Of a stretch of DNA of 64,000 nucleotides, positions 63,282 through 64,000 are shown piece by piece (positions within the stretch are counted from its first letter, which is position 1; each line of letters begins with the position of its first letter). Under the pieces are notes generated by a model, which saw only the letters and a program-made list of their open reading frames with translations, made no database searches and had not been told where the DNA came from. A program made the position numbers and the translations under genes. Source of the DNA: Myxococcota bacterium (GTDB lineage Bacteria > Myxococcota_A > UBA796); contig JAQXDW010000103.1 of assembly GCA_029251165.1 (NCBI GenBank), positions 1 through 64,000 of the forward strand, in the 5' to 3' direction.

Positions 63282-64000
63282 CACGCAGAGGCTCAAGTTG
63301 CTGCTCCAGCGCATCGATGGCCGCGCCTACACCAGCTATCGAGACCTCCGAGGAGACTGGCGCATCGAGGATGTGCTGCTGAGCGTCGACCACATCCAGG
63401 GTGATCCGTTCGCGGCGCCCTCTCGGGTTCGGATCCAGCTGGACACCGGCATTGACGCCGTCACCTGCACCGATCCCGATCGCTGCCTGGCCGCAGAAGA
63501 CTGGCTGCTTCGTCGCTTCGGCGCGGCGCTGTCAGGTGCCCGTCGGGGGAGCGGTCGATCTGGTGAGCTGAGGATCTACCGGCCCGGTCCGGAGGTGGTC
63601 GCTCGGAGCGCCGCTCGGCTGAGCGAGGACGGTCGAGTCGAGGTTCGGCTGTGGGCGGGCCTGCCAGCATCGGGCCGGCGGGTGCTCGGCCGGCAGGCCT
63701 ACGAGATGCTGACCGGAGACATCCTTCACGCCGCGGGCGCGCTGCGGGTTCCCGACAGCGCTGGGCTCGCCGCGCATGTCTCCTCAATCGTCCGTCAGCG
63801 TGGCCTACGCCGACAGCTCGATGACCGGGGACTCGTTGCGTTCATCGAGGACGGAAGCATCCTGCCCCGGACCAGCGGGGTCAGCCAAGCCCCGCTGGAG
63901 GGTGCGGTTCCCCTGGTGGCTCCCGAGTCGCTTCGGGTGAGCCTCTCGACCCCAGATGGACCAGTCGACGGGCTCGGAGTCCCCGTCGGGATCACCCTCA
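63274..64000 (+). CDS. ABC-class ATPase domain protein (3' end outside window)
   Basis: A GTG overlaps the end of the YkgJ-like gene by 8 bases and opens a frame that runs to the window edge (242 codons). Features match the predicted ABC-class ATPase family: LLLQRIDGRAYTSYRDLRG, VDHIQGDPFAAPSRVRI and, at the cut end, DGLGVPVGITL, which in that family directly precedes a GGGYHGKST-type phosphate loop. The loop itself lies beyond the window. Role unknown. Confidence 0.75.
   Translation, partial: MPDTQRLKLLLQRIDGRAYTSYRDLRGDWRIEDVLLSVDHIQGDPFAAPSRVRIQLDTGIDAVTCTDPDRCLAAEDWLLRRFGAALSGARRGSGRSGELRIYRPGPEVVARSAARLSEDGRVEVRLWAGLPASGRRVLGRQAYEMLTGDILHAAGALRVPDSAGLAAHVSSIVRQRGLRRQLDDRGLVAFIEDGSILPRTSGVSQAPLEGAVPLVAPESLRVSLSTPDGPVDGLGVPVGITL

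Overview
The window looks like chromosomal DNA from a GC-rich, didermic, predatory or social-type deltaproteobacterium, most likely a member of the Myxococcota. Evidence for this is a giant MopE-type Cys/Asp-repeat surface protein with a MYXO-CTERM-like C terminus, Asp-Thr-Gly linkers, many lipoproteins and beta-barrels, an ECF sigma/anti-sigma/caspase operon and a myxobacterial-style multidomain lipid enzyme. Coding density is very high. Many neighbours overlap as ATGA, GTGA or TGATG, and no gap exceeds 300 bases (the largest is about 197 bases, at 28072-28268). I saw no tRNA, rRNA, CRISPR array, insertion sequence or prophage integrase.

Region 1 (2-24773, all + strand) is one tightly coupled operon. 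It encodes the 3' part of the giant repeat protein, a bitopic membrane protein with a Cys-rich periplasmic half, a polytopic inner-membrane protein, a lipoprotein that also has a C-terminal membrane helix, a 54-residue protein, an Arg/Pro-rich protein with repeated W-x-x-P motifs, a probable outer-membrane protein with calcium-type repeats, a Pvc16/DUF4255-like tail terminator protein and a second bitopic protein. Region 2 (24869-31598) holds an AAA+ ATPase, a Trm112/SAM methyltransferase and a small beta-helix protein on the - strand. Divergent from these, on the + strand, are a gpV/VgrG-like spike, a class III adenylate cyclase and two cyclic-nucleotide-binding proteins without a DNA-binding domain. 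Together regions 1 and 2 look like one end of a contractile-injection-system locus (terminator, ATPase and spike present; sheath, tube and baseplate not in the window), joined to an unfamiliar envelope-spanning gene set and a cAMP circuit. This is the most interesting part of the window.

Region 3 (31602-47150) is mostly housekeeping: nicotinate phosphoribosyltransferase, an RlmI-family methyltransferase, an M14-type deacylase, a polytopic membrane protein, PriA, GalU, an outer-membrane barrel overlapping a lipoprotein, an FAD oxidoreductase, and a peptidase-glucokinase-glycosyltransferase-nucleotidyltransferase operon.

Region 4 (47122-52623) contains a secreted caspase-MORN protein downstream of an ECF sigma and its anti-sigma, a small lipoprotein, a LOG-family protein and a 2Fe-2S ferredoxin. 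Region 5 (52701-62187, - strand) is a lipid-metabolism run: FKBP lipoprotein, GreB, HAD phosphatase, LarA-like protein, a 1566-residue reductase/ligase/ACP/acyltransferase/SCP2 fusion, and an NAD-dependent reductase. The window ends with a duplicated Cys-cluster protein and the start of an ABC-class ATPase gene.
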